Assembly: GCA_015350385.1 (NCBI GenBank)
Contig: WNKI01000001.1
Span: 662,496 to 726,495, forward strand
Direction: 5' to 3'
Source: Aculops lycopersici
Lineage: Eukaryota; Arthropoda; Arachnida; Trombidiformes; Eriophyidae
Length of the DNA: 64,000 bases
Shown here: positions 1 to 10,974 of the stretch, piece after piece
How the letters are laid out: every line of letters begins with the position of its first letter
Numbering within the stretch: position 1 is the first letter of the stretch
Translations under genes and position numbers: made by a program
Notes under the pieces: generated by a model
What the model saw: only the letters and a program-made list of their open reading frames with translations
The model's database searches: none
What the model was told of the DNA's origin: nothing

Positions 1-2133
1 GAAGTACATGACATCCTCACTATTGAAGAACATAAACCTCGCCACGGCTGTCTTGCTATGAATCTTGAATGGGTGGCCGCTTAGTCTTATTCGCTTTATG
101 ATTGTTCGATTGGGATTTGAGTCCAAAACTGAGCCCGAGGCGATGAGCTGCCTTTCGCCTCGATAGTTGGCCCTAAATACCAACACAGGGGCAGGTGGAA
201 AGGTTATGGGCGCATAGATGGTGGCAACCATGGCATTGTCGTCACGAAGGAAACGCTCGTATTTGAACTTGCTACTACTGCTATGCGTTGTGAGTAATGG
301 TCGGGCCTTGAACTTTCTGAAGCCAACATAGAATATTAGCTCGTCTTTTGACTTTACTGGGTGCGATAGATTTGCACCGGGCACTCGCTTGATTAGGATG
401 TTCATAACAGTCATCTTGCGCTCATGCTTCAACAAGCCAACCAGATACGGTGGCACCTGACGATTTAGAATGTCTTCGATCGCCTGTTGAGGTACCTTGG
501 CTACATAAACCCGCACATAACGACCTGGCTCAACCCCATCCTCGTCGTCGCGCGCCAAAACTCGCTTCTTAGTTTGATTGAAGTTTTGAAATTGGAATAT
601 CCTACTGTATTCTGGTGGTAAGTTTTCCTGTGGGTCCCAAGGTGAGGTTCTAAAACTTTTGAGACCTCGGTAACGTGCAAACCTCACCCTTGCAGGCACG
701 TCATGAGGAGTTTCAACCTCATCTGGAAACATCTCTTCTAACCTAGCCTCGCGAATCTTTTCTAGGATTTTCATTTCTTTGTCAGTCGAGTTTTTCTTAT
801 CATAGTCGTCAACATCCATCACGGACTCACTACCATCTTGTTGATTCGTGCTTTGGTCGTCTTCTTCAATTTGATCATCCTCTTCTTCATAATCTTCATC
901 CTCCTCGTCTTCAACAATATCTTGCATTCGTGCATCTCCATCTGAGTCATCAGACTCGTCCGAAGCGCCCGCCTCTTCATCAGACTCCTCGGGAATCCAA
1001 GCGCCTTGATATTCTGAAGTTCCTGGTGGTAGCTTCTTGACAATTGTTCTGACATTCTTGCGCTCGGCCTCTGCGGCAAGCTCCTCAGCCGTTGGCCAAG
1101 TTTGTTCACCCTCCATTGGGTCAATATCATTTTCTTGATCAAGTGTCTCCTGTTTCATTGGGTCTGGTCTGAGTTCCTGCTCAACCTTCAGCTCCTCGTC
1201 ATTCTTAGAACGCAAGGTCAACACATCAGTTAATACCTCTATCTTTTCAATTTGGTAATCGTCATAACCAACAATGTTAACCAGACTGTTGGGACTAAGA
1301 TTTCTATTTCGCAAAAATCCAGTGAAAACTAAAGAGTCACCAGCAACATCCACTCTATCTGGAACGACAGTTGCCCTCGACTCCTTGAAGTGCGACTTTT
1401 GACGCCTACAGTTGCCTAGTAAGTGAAACATTTGCATGTAATCTCGAGTTCTCTCGATGGAATGCACCTTGTCGTCATCAATCTTAGACTTCAAGATCCT
1501 CTTCGCGTTCAATAGGTGCTTGCTGGTTGCTGCATCTATATTTGATTCATCGGCTAGAGCATGAATGATGTGGACTGTGGTGGGGAGGCAATGAATATGT
1601 ATAGCTCTCAGTAATTGGCTGGCTGAATCTTCTTCTAGCTCTACGCTCCTTGGATGATGCAGCAGGATCATGATATCTAATGTCTTGACAATGTCTATTG
1701 TTTCATCGAAGTTCGTTGAGTCCATCACAATAAATTTAAACCTCAGCTTAAGCTTGGGTAACATGATGTAGACCTCACGGTCATTGATTGGCTTGATCTT
1801 AACCGAATCATCCTCGCTGTAATCTTTGAGGCCCGAGAAGAAGCTCTTGCAAGAGTTAGTATGAAGATCTAGTATGCCGATTAACAATGGTGGCTGATAT
1901 TCTGTGCCTAGCTTTCTCTTATCCTCTATCGCCCTATCACGCTTCAGTTTCCTATTCTGTGAGGCCTGGTTCAATCTATCTTCACGACGAACCTTTGCAA
2001 TAGGCTTGATAAGGGTCTTATTCTTGATCTCAGATGTTGCGCTCGCTTTTCTACTGTGACGACCACCCTTGTGCACCTTATTTGATTGATGTAAAGGTCC
2101 TGGTCTATGAGGTTGCTGAGCTGGGGCTTGCAT
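1..2133 (-). CDS. TSR1: TSR1 pre-rRNA processing protein, 3' end off window
   Basis: The frame is open from an ATG at 2133 to the left edge (711 codons, no stop), so the C-terminus lies outside the window. TSR1 is a nucleolar/cytoplasmic GTPase-like factor that acts in late 40S subunit maturation and is related to BMS1. The start has the family signature HRPGPLHQSNKVHKGGRHS, a basic nuclear-targeting segment. The middle (about residues 380-440) is strongly acidic, as in the family. The last residues read NRTIIKRIRLSGHPFKIHSK followed by RFMFFNSEDVMYF, which matches the conserved C-terminal domain. Human TSR1 has about 800 residues, so roughly 80-90 are missing beyond the edge. The frame is consistent from start to edge, so no intron or frameshift is needed. 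It diverges from UQCC2 across about 270 bp. Identification is strong. Confidence 0.93.
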   Translation of the reverse strand, partial: MQAPAQQPHRPGPLHQSNKVHKGGRHSRKASATSEIKNKTLIKPIAKVRREDRLNQASQNRKLKRDRAIEDKRKLGTEYQPPLLIGILDLHTNSCKSFFSGLKDYSEDDSVKIKPINDREVYIMLPKLKLRFKFIVMDSTNFDETIDIVKTLDIMILLHHPRSVELEEDSASQLLRAIHIHCLPTTVHIIHALADESNIDAATSKHLLNAKRILKSKIDDDKVHSIERTRDYMQMFHLLGNCRRQKSHFKESRATVVPDRVDVAGDSLVFTGFLRNRNLSPNSLVNIVGYDDYQIEKIEVLTDVLTLRSKNDEELKVEQELRPDPMKQETLDQENDIDPMEGEQTWPTAEELAAEAERKNVRTIVKKLPPGTSEYQGAWIPEESDEEAGASDESDDSDGDARMQDIVEDEEDEDYEEEDDQIEEDDQSTNQQDGSESVMDVDDYDKKNSTDKEMKILEKIREARLEEMFPDEVETPHDVPARVRFARYRGLKSFRTSPWDPQENLPPEYSRIFQFQNFNQTKKRVLARDDEDGVEPGRYVRVYVAKVPQQAIEDILNRQVPPYLVGLLKHERKMTVMNILIKRVPGANLSHPVKSKDELIFYVGFRKFKARPLLTTHSSSSKFKYERFLRDDNAMVATIYAPITFPPAPVLVFRANYRGERQLIASGSVLDSNPNRTIIKRIRLSGHPFKIHSKTAVARFMFFNSEDVMYF

Positions 2134-2403
2134 TTTGGATAGAATAATAGTATAATAGGAATTCTAAATAGTTAAATAGTAATAAACATATGTAGATATA
2201 TGAGTTGTGCATGGGAAAAGTGTCTGGATCAAGACCACGTGTGCCAGGCACTGCTAATGTGTTTTGCAAACTAGCGCTCACAGAGGGGGAAAAACTCGCC
2301 GAATGAAGTTGTGTTGTTTTCTGTGACCCTTCAATGGAAGTAAACAAATCATTTCACCAACAACAAATAAGAGGAAAAATTAAAGAAGTCAATTGACATC
2401 AGC
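2134..2403. promoter_or_regulatory. Divergent promoter between TSR1 and UQCC2
   Basis: These 270 bp separate two start codons that point away from each other, so both transcripts must start here or very near. A perfect E-box CACGTG lies at 2236-2241. I see no clear TATA box. E-boxes of this type bind bHLH-Zip factors such as Myc/Max, which control ribosome biogenesis genes in animals; applying that here is inference. Confidence 0.6.
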
Positions 2404-2778
2404 ATGAGCTCTCGAGAATTATATAGAAGATTTATTAGTTTATGTAAGAAATGGCCCAAGGATGAGTCAAAGATTGGTCGTGATTATGGAGAATACTTCA
2501 GAGAAATCATAGGATCTCAATTTCCTCATGGAGAACTCGGCGAAGTGAAGGATGCAAAACTGGTTGAAAATTATCTCAAATCACTCGAGAAGTTAGCAAA
2601 CAATAATTATTTTAACGAAAACCCACTGAAGAGATCCTCGGCAAGTGGCTTGGAAGTATGGGCATGCAGGACGGCCATCTCGAACGAAGGACTTCGTCAG
2701 ATCAATGATGAGGACGAAAATTCAGTATTTCAACGGCTCAAAGGCACATTGGGCGTTAAGTACCTTAATGATAAGTGA
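2404..2778 (+). CDS. UQCC2: UQCC2, complex III assembly factor
   Basis: This 124-residue protein matches UQCC2 (MNF1/Cbp6-type), a mitochondrial matrix factor that, with UQCC1, binds newly made cytochrome b and promotes its translation and insertion into respiratory complex III. The diagnostic N-terminal block is YRRFISLCKKWPKDESKIGR, followed by DYGEYFREIIGSQF. The length is close to human UQCC2 (about 126 residues). As in the family there is no obvious cleaved presequence. The gene is one exon with its ATG at 2404. A polyadenylation signal AATAAA lies at 3077-3082, about 300 bp after the stop, giving a normal 3' UTR. It shares a divergent promoter with TSR1. A second complex III assembly factor (UQCC6-like) is at 42138-42326. 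Confidence 0.9.
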   Translation: MSSRELYRRFISLCKKWPKDESKIGRDYGEYFREIIGSQFPHGELGEVKDAKLVENYLKSLEKLANNNYFNENPLKRSSASGLEVWACRTAISNEGLRQINDEDENSVFQRLKGTLGVKYLNDK

Positions 2779-3379
2779 GAGTTTTATCAGTTGATGGAAT
2801 TGTTAGAAAAATCCTCAGACTACAAAGTACCGCCTACTCTACATCTCTCTCTCCATAGTGGTGACTCTGCAGCTATAATAGTCAGGCCAGTGGCCGAACG
2901 CAAACTCTCCACTCAACAAGGTATCCACCTGTGCAAGTGTCACCAAGACTTCGGTTGACTGCGCATGTCTACCACTCCATCGCAACAATCGATCAACGAA
3001 ATGGCCAGGTAGACTAAGAGACAACGAGTCGCAACTAGTGAAGAGAGATGAATCTTCCTGTTCAGTGTATCCTCAGAATAAAAGCCTAGTCATCTGTATC
3101 AGCCTGAGGTAGGACATTTTGTTTTTTGCAAACGGCCTCGGTTGAGTTGTTACCGTTAGTTTACAAGTATGACATTTTAAACTCTCACCTCTTTTTATAT
3201 CGTGTTACATTTACAGCCATTACTTTTTCGGAATTCTCACTCAAACAACATAGAGCAACTTCAGCTCATCATCAACAAGTGAGTGTTGTGATCTCCGGGT
3301 GTGGCAAGTCCTGCAAAACATGAGGCATTGTTGGGGGATTTGGAACTTTAAAGAAGCTAGTTAGCTTGAGATCATTTGC
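2779..3379 (+). other. UQCC2 3' UTR and spacer before the otopetrin gene
   Basis: No coding sequence is supported here. AATAAA at 3077-3082 is the likely UQCC2 polyadenylation signal. The remaining 300 bp, which run directly into the ATG at 3380, probably hold the promoter and 5' UTR of the otopetrin-like gene. I see no clear TATA box. Confidence 0.5.
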
Positions 3380-6300
3380 ATGGCGTCAGGTGGTACATCT
3401 GACGTGAATTTGAATGTGCGATATGGAAGAGTGCAAATTGCTGCGAGAGCTAGAGAGAATGCAATGAATGAGGCCCGGAATGAAGTTAAGCTTGTGGGCA
3501 AGCAACCTGGTTTCTCTGCTACTAACGCCAAGACCTCGCGCAATGAGGCACCAAGTCCAAGCAAAACAACCACCATGAGGCCAATCAATAGGATTTCTAC
3601 TCCAACATCGCGGCTCCCATCCAATGTCCAGCAACAGCAGAGACAGCAAGCCAGCAAATCAATCTCAACATATCAAAGGCAGCTGATGGATCAGCTCAAA
3701 TTAGAGACGAGAGTTCAAGCAGCAATACCAAATCGAATTTTGGACGAAGAAAGAGAAGAGGAGACGAATCCGAAAGAAATTTATGCTCAAGTTAACAGCC
3801 ATCGAGAGGCTCGACTGGGTGTAGATAGAGAAAGTGACGAAGGCAACGAGAACCACAATCATTGCCACCACCATCACCACCACCACCCACATGCCCAACA
3901 AACGAGACCTGCGGAGTCTCACAACCAGCAACTTAATCTCAACCAACACAAACCTCATTGTGTTCATCACAACCCAAGTTGCCTCAAGCATCCGGTGCAC
4001 CAAAACCATCTCCATCTCCATCATCAGCATCAGCATCAAAACCATAACCACCACCACAACCACCTGCGCTCAAATAGTAACCACCTCCTGTCGCCGGCGC
4101 CCACGACGAGAGGTCCGTTTGTTGAAGGTCCGCACAAATGGCGGAGCCTACATCCAAATATTAAACCGCCGGATTATCCCTACCTTTTGGTGGAATACCG
4201 GACGCCTGGCGAAGGTTTACAAGCGGCTTCAACGCCATCGGCAACAATGGAGGATGATGTGGGCGACAGAGGTGGCAATGGAAGCAAACGGAGGAGATCC
4301 ACCGTAGGCTTCATCTCGCAATTATACTTCCTACTTCACCTCTCGGCAATCATCTCGCTGCTCCTTCACCACAACAGTTTGGTTTCCAGTGAGCGGAAGC
4401 ATCAAATGTATAGAAACTCACTAGGGACAGGTAAGTTCTTTCTATCTTATTTGTTATGTAACCACACACATAAACTTGTTGAGCTTTTGATCTATTCATG
4501 TATCTATTCAACAACACTAATAATCTCTTTGCTAATATTTACACAAAACACTCATCCACTCAGCCGACTCTTTCTCAGATTTCACTGGCCAACCAAACGA
4601 AAGCTCACATCACCCTCTGGGCTCAATGCCGCCCTCGATAGTGATGATGCCCCCCTTGCCTACTTACGAGCAAGAGCACCGCCCGCTTCCCGTGCCCCAA
4701 ATCTTGTCTATGGCACCCTCAGATCATCAAGTGGTAAACTCGTACTTGCCGAACGGCGATGCGCTCAGCTCACAAGTATCATCTACAACCAAACACACCA
4801 ATCACCAAAGAGTCGCTAGGACGTTGAACTATCTCAATTATGTACCCGGCCAACAAGCTGATTTGCTCGTTCGGCTTGTTGGTTGGTGGCATGCGAAGCA
4901 TGCACTCCAATATTTGTTGTGCTATCTGTTATCCAGTTCAATTATAATCCTAGTTGGTCTTTGGTTATTGCGCCTGTGCAAAAGGACAAGTCGCTCAGGT
5001 TACAATCTCAAAACTACCAGCGCCCTAGTTAGTGGCGGCTCAAATCGGCATCACCAAAACCGTAGTTACATCAACCAAATTCCCTATCACAGAACCCGAT
5101 TGGCCGATTGCACGCCCGTCCTCATTGGCTCCATCTCGTTGGGCTTGATCCAGCTCATTGTCGTTGGGCTAGATATTGCGAGCAACATTGACTGGCTAAC
5201 CAATACTTTCTCCGCCAGAGGTGGTGTTAGTGGCTTCGTGGGTAATGGGGAGCAAAACAACCACCAACATGCAACCCGGTGGCCAGTCTACCTACCGTTC
5301 CTTCACTTTACCTTCGTCTCGCTGCTGATGCAATTCATTCTCGCTCAGGTAAGTGGTTGAGTGTCCATTTGAAATTAACCTTTGTTGTGCTCGCACTTTG
5401 TGCTCGAAACCGCGTCTCTTTCTCCTTCTCTCGCCCTCTCAACACTTTGTTTAGTTGTCCCATTAAAATTACACCGATTGTCTTCACTCTCCTTTCCATT
5501 CTATCTTGCTGACACCTCATTAACTCAACGAACTCGCCGAACTTCGCCGCTCAACAGGTTGCCAAGAATCATGAGCTCGAAGACAAGCTAGCGGTGGAGC
5601 AACAAAAGCAGCGACAGGAAAGTGGCGCCAGCCGACCACCGCATCTCATTCCATCAACAGGTGGTGGCGGTGGCAGTATCGCCACCGCCACCGCCACCGA
5701 CTTTGCCTATCAAAGGCGAAGAAAGTTGGCCGCTTTGTCAATTAACAACACAACCAACCACCTGTCTTTGTCGGCTGCCACTGCATCCACTGACAACGAA
5801 TTTCGACTAACAGCGAGCTCACCAATCAGCAATGGACTGCAAAATATAGCGTTGGCTCATTTACTTGTCACTCACATCCTCTTGTGGCTGATGAAATTGA
5901 ACTCTATCAGCTTGTTTCAACCAATTGAACACCAGCAGCAATATCAATTCCAACTTTACTCGCAACATAGAAACAACCACCAGAGTGGCGACTCTCGCCA
6001 ACTACCACCGAATCTGCAGTTGCCAGGGCCGCCGTCGGCGCCGCAGCAGCCAACGGTAAGCCTGCCTCCAGGTCTACACAAAATTAGTGCACGAAATAAC
6101 AGCAGTCAACCGCCAGGTCGACCGATGGATTTGGCAGACACCGAGGCGGACAATCACCAACACTCAATACATCCAAAATCCCCGTCGGCCAACGAGCCGC
6201 CAACTCTTGCGACCACCTCAACAGAGTTCAAGTCCAACGACAGGCTGTTGCGGGCGCCTGTCTCACCTTCATCACCACCGCCACCGTTGGACCAGCCGCT

Positions 6301-9300
6301 GGACGATGCCTCGTACGAAAAGGAACGGCAGAGGAATAGGAGCAAGCTGGAGAGTATGCTTCGGCCTCGAGTGCCACGAATCGAGCACCATGTAACGAGC
6401 ATTGTAATTCCAAAGGCGCGCTCATTTTCTCCATCTACTTCCCTGCCGCCACCAATCTTGTCAACGGGTGAGCCAACGACGAGCGCGCCCATAACACCAT
6501 CAACCATTGCGACCTCGAATGCGCCACTGCCAACAACGGCGCACACGCCGAGAGTCTACCAATCGGCCGGAAGTGAGACAGGTGTCAGTGTGGCGCACGA
6601 CTTCGTTCAGGGTGGACCAGTGAAAGTGGTGGCCCCACAAGAACACCACTCGCCGCCGATTTTGTCAGTGAGTCAAACCAGTAGTAGCAGTAGTGGTGGT
6701 GGTGGCGCCACAAGCAACCAGACTGCCGGAAGTAACCAGCGAGGCCACCGATCAACAGCCCGAGGTTTACCTGTGCCTGTTGGCCCGAGGTCAAGCCAAC
6801 AACTGGAAGGTGGCAACTCGACGACAAACGATCCAGATTGGAAGAATAGAACCGAGGATGGGGTTGGTAAAAATCAGAATGGCGAAAATTCAACTGCAGT
6901 CATCATGACGCGAACTGAACTCGCAAATTTAATAAACTCAGTCAAACAGCAAAATAATGCAAAAGTAGCCACAACTCAAGCACCGCAACTGTCTCAAGTA
7001 TCGCAGGCAAACCAGCAACAGGGTGGTCTCAATCTCACCACAACCTACAAGTCTTCGCTACCGAAGAGAATGACTGCATTTCGACAATCGATTAGGCCAA
7101 AGATCTTTACGTCACTGCCGCCAGCAACGGTATCAACCACAACCACAACCACAGTTACACCTGCAACCATTGACCATTCAACGACTCCGAGGACGCAACA
7201 CCAGCGCTCACCTACCAGCACCATGAGTCCAATGGTGCCCAGTTACGCACCAGGTCACACTTCGAGCTCGACGACGACAACCAGCGCACCAGTGCCCAAA
7301 GTGAAACAGAAGGCAAAAATTTTAATCAGTAGAAAGGAGAACGACGATAACGAAGAGAACCGGAACGACAAACCGGAAGTCGATGTGAGTTTGGTCATTC
7401 CTACGAGAGACAAGCAGGATTCCGATAGAACCTCAAGATACCTGATGTCTATTAAGGCGAAAAACAACAAGACTGAACCCCGCGACTTGCCCTCAACCAC
7501 CGAGCGTCCATTTCCTTCTGTGGAGAGTGAACCACCTGAGGATGAGAGGGGGGATGGAGAGCGGGAACAGAACCGACCGCCGCCGCCGCCGCCAAATACA
7601 CAGAACAAGCGGCCGCCAACACGATCAACTTCAACTACTTCCACCACTAGGCTTCCGACATCAACTGCGAGCACCAGATCTCCACAAGGATTCGCAAATT
7701 ACGAAAGTGTTACCAGCACCATGAGGCCACCGGAGAGGGAGATCATCATAACAAGAGACCCAGAGGATGTGCCAAGTCCAGCGCCACCCATAGGAAGCGA
7801 TACGAGTAGCACGAGTAGCAATGGTGAAGATGATGATAACGGCGAAAACTCCGATGAAGAGGGGGGAGACTCTTCTAGTCCCGAAAATGGAGGAGAAGGT
7901 GAAGAGAGCGAAATTGATTTAGATGCTCTACTTCCGCCTGTGCCAAATTATACCGATACCGAAGAAACTCCAGCGTCTGGAAAGCATCGTGATAGCGGGC
8001 GATTTAATGACACGAGCCAGTTCCAGGTTGGAAACAAGAGTGTTACAAATCCACTTTCGAGTCTCGACGAAGAGGAGTTTGTTTTCAACGAGGCCGCATC
8101 TACTTCAGCACCTTCTTTTGTGGCCACCATCAAGCTCAAGATTGGAGGTTCAAGTCGAGATTCAGATCCGAGGAGCGAGAGGCTGGTGGCGTCGGCGAGT
8201 GATCAGAAGTACCAACAAAACAAGCGACAAGATGGAGCCGAGCCACAGCCAACGTTTGCTGAGTACCTGCTTCCTATTGTGCACCAATATCACATTCTCA
8301 TTATTGCCATTCTATTCCACATGTGGCTCGATAGTTTGTACCGACAACGAAGACTCGATCTTGGGAAGCAAGTGGTTGTTTCTGCTGCCAGACGCCACCA
8401 CGAGCTTCTCACCGAAACAACAGGTGGCGGCCTCAAGTTGGCCGCTGGTCAGCATAGGAATGCCAGGCGACTCATCGCCATCCCCATTGGCCCAAACGGA
8501 AAGCCGAAGTTGAAGACGGAGACCAACCAACTTTTGGGTAACAACAAACACTTTATCTCCAGTCAACAGGTTGCAAGGTTGGCGAGGGACAGTGATCACA
8601 GGGGACTCACTAGGCATCTTCAAAACTTGCACCATCGTTCAAAATCAATGGACTACCTGAGCTCACGATTGATGAATGCGCCTGAGGAGTCGAATGGTTC
8701 AACAAGCGGTTTGAGCAGACACAATAGTCTTAGATCCTCGTCAAGCGAACAACTCCTCTGGGTTGAGGGAAATCAATCACGAGGCAGGAGTTCAGATAAG
8801 AGACATTCGAGGTTTTCGCCTCGATCTTATAATTCAGATTCGTGCCAAACAACACCCGACTCGGCGGCTAGCGATTCCCGACTATCAAGTGGCTCGTTCG
8901 CCAAGCTAGTGGCTGCAGCCGGTAGAGACTTTCATCAAAAGCAACGGACCAATGATCGTTTGCGTGCGCTGCAAATCGAGCAGTCGGTTGAGAGGAGCAA
9001 GAGCAGCTCAGCTTGCAGTGTCTTTCTTGGACTCTTGATTGTCTCAGCATCACTTATAGTTATGCTACTGGGGATCGACTTGCTGTCGCTAGTTACTCAA
9101 TGTCTCACTCAGATCCTCTCCATCTTGGCTTGCTTGCTTGGCCTCTATGTCGTTTGGCGCCACCGGAGGCGATTCCACCACAAGCCTACAAAGTTGGCAA
9201 GGGAGTTCGGCAGCAGTGGCAGGCGAATCAACGGGTGGACCAAAAGGAAGCTCAAGTCCACCGAGATGGCTCAGAGTGAATTGGAGTCGGAGTCGAGTAT

Positions 9301-9880
9301 AATCGGAGCACAGCAACAATTGGATTCTGGGAATCATCGTCAAGTTTTCCATTATTTATTCCTACTGGCAGCCTATTATTGTGGCCTGGCCACTGCCTTG
9401 AATTTGGGCAACCAAAATGCAACTGAACAGCAGCTCTTCACGAGGCAAGTGATGCAATTTGTTCAAAGACATTGGACGGGTCAGCAGTCGAGTATAAATC
9501 TACTCCAGGAGCCAGTGAATCACATCAACTATACACTTTTATTCCATTTAGTTGTGGCTCTGAAGGGATTAATTTTAGTAGTCCAGGTGACACTACAAAC
9601 TGTATTAATTAGACTGTCCAGTTGGCGCGAATCAAAGTGTGAGCTTAGACAAATTTACACCTTTCTCATGTTTGCCAATCTAAGTCTCTGGGCAATGGAC
9701 ATTTGCGAGCAGCAGCAACACCTCCAAGAAGTACAACATCACAACAACCACGTGCTGGCGAGTGGCGCTGAATACATCAAACAATTTGAGCTGCTCACTT
9801 TGAATGGCTTCACTCGGTTTGCAAGCTCAATTGTAACTCTATCTCACCTTTACCATGGCTTGGTGTTCATGCAACAGTGA
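3380..9880 (+). CDS. Otopetrin-like proton channel with very long disordered loops (3 exons)
   Basis: Proposed coding exons are 3380-4430, 4564-5348 (or from 4579) and 5558-9880. The donors are ACAG|GTAAGT and CAG|GTAAGT, the acceptors ACTCAG or TTTCTCAG and CAACAG, and the phases (1, then 0) keep one frame of about 2,050 residues. Otopetrins are 12-segment proton-selective plasma-membrane channels. I count 12 hydrophobic segments at about residues 311, 467, 536, 590, 708, 1510, 1763, 1790, 1874, 1934, 1976 and 2030. Family-like motifs are ALAHLLVTHILLWLMKL (segment 5), YLLPIVHQYHILIIAILFHM (segment 6), VVQVTLQTVLI (segment 10) and YTFLMFANLSLWAMD (segment 11). A Ser/Thr/Pro-rich loop of nearly 800 residues separates segments 5 and 6, and the N-terminus has His- and Gln-rich runs. 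Two in-frame acceptors 15 bp apart leave the exon 2 start ambiguous. Family assignment rests on motif pattern and topology. Confidence 0.75.
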
Positions 9881-9905
9881 GATTTTTATTTGAGGAAAGC
9901 TGTGG

Positions 9906-9947
9906 AGGTGGCGCCACCTGAGATCGAGATGTATCCGCGGACCGCGG
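9906..9947. repeat. Two adjacent short palindromes after the otopetrin stop
   Basis: AGGTGGCGCCACCT (9906-9919) is a perfect 14-bp palindrome and CCGCGGACCGCGG (9935-9947) is a perfect 13-bp one with a single central base. They begin 26 bp after the stop codon. The 12-bp core GGTGGCGCCACC recurs at 15806-15817. Confidence 0.6.
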
Positions 9948-10965
9948 CCTACACTTAAGCCAAGCAACAAGTTGTCGATCGCCTAGCGCCAGCCAGATTC
10001 GCGCGCGGGAAGTTTGCCGAAAAAACTAGTGCGCCAAAGAGGGCAACCACCTGTGGGCTGTCTCAGACGGGCAATTATCTCAGTCGCGTAGGAGAAACAA
10101 ACACGATTGCTGCGACTCAAAGGTCCATAAAGTTTGTTGGCTACCAAAGAGGCGAGCACGTGGTTCTCGGAGCTTAGGAATAAGGACGCCACATGGCAAC
10201 TTGTTGAGCCGACTTGTGATGAAGACGCGAGGAGCGATCAAGGAAAGACTTGGAGGCAAATGAGGAGAATCGGATGCGAGTTGAAATCAAGTGAAGGGGA
10301 TAGACTAACACTACGAAGGCTGCTCCACAATTATGTAGTAGTCAACTAGTCGTGGTGATCTTGAGACTCGATATGTGTACATGTTTTTACATAATTTATT
10401 ACCCTAATCTTGATATACTCACCTAGCAACATGAGAGAGAGGGGGCATAAAACTTGAAACCTTTACCTTTGTTCCTATCTCCGAAATCTAATCTCTTTTT
10501 TCTTATTGGTGTAGCTTGAGCAAAAGGGGGAGGGAAAAAATTCTCGTTACCTCGGGTCTTCTATCGTCGATTTGAACTGAAAAACAGAGCGGCCGTGAAC
10601 ATAGTGGTTGTGTGGAGTTTAGTTTTCGATGTTGGACATTCGAACACAAAAACTTGAAGCTCCTTTTGCGCACCAGAAGGCGTCCAAATTAAGGCAACAA
10701 GTGTTTCACTGACTCTCTGTCACGAAAACAATGTTTCCAGTTTTGGGCACCAACTGATGAGCTCATCTTTTGACTTTGTGTCACTTCAACCAGCTTTGTA
10801 CACTGCCACTTGTTGATCGTTCATCATTATTGTTGCTGCTACTTGCAGTTTTCTTACACTCGTTCGTTCCTATGTTCCGTTTGTTGGCTATCTGGATGGT
10901 GTGGATAAGATTAGCGATTATTAGTATTGGTAGTTCTCAATCGAGCATCGTGACAACCTTACGAG

Positions 10966-10974
10966 TATATAAAG
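10966..10974 (+). promoter_or_regulatory. TATA-box-like element in the E75 upstream desert
   Basis: TATATAAAG is a near-consensus TATA box on the plus strand. No coding exon follows nearby, so it would drive either a distant E75 isoform or a non-coding transcript. Such strings also occur by chance. Confidence 0.25.

Noticed and set aside
4431..4819. Continuation of the first otopetrin exon to a stop at 4819
   Set aside because: A consensus GTAAGT donor at 4431 and a better conserved, membrane-segment-coding frame from 4564 onward show that this is intron followed by out-of-frame reading of exon 2.
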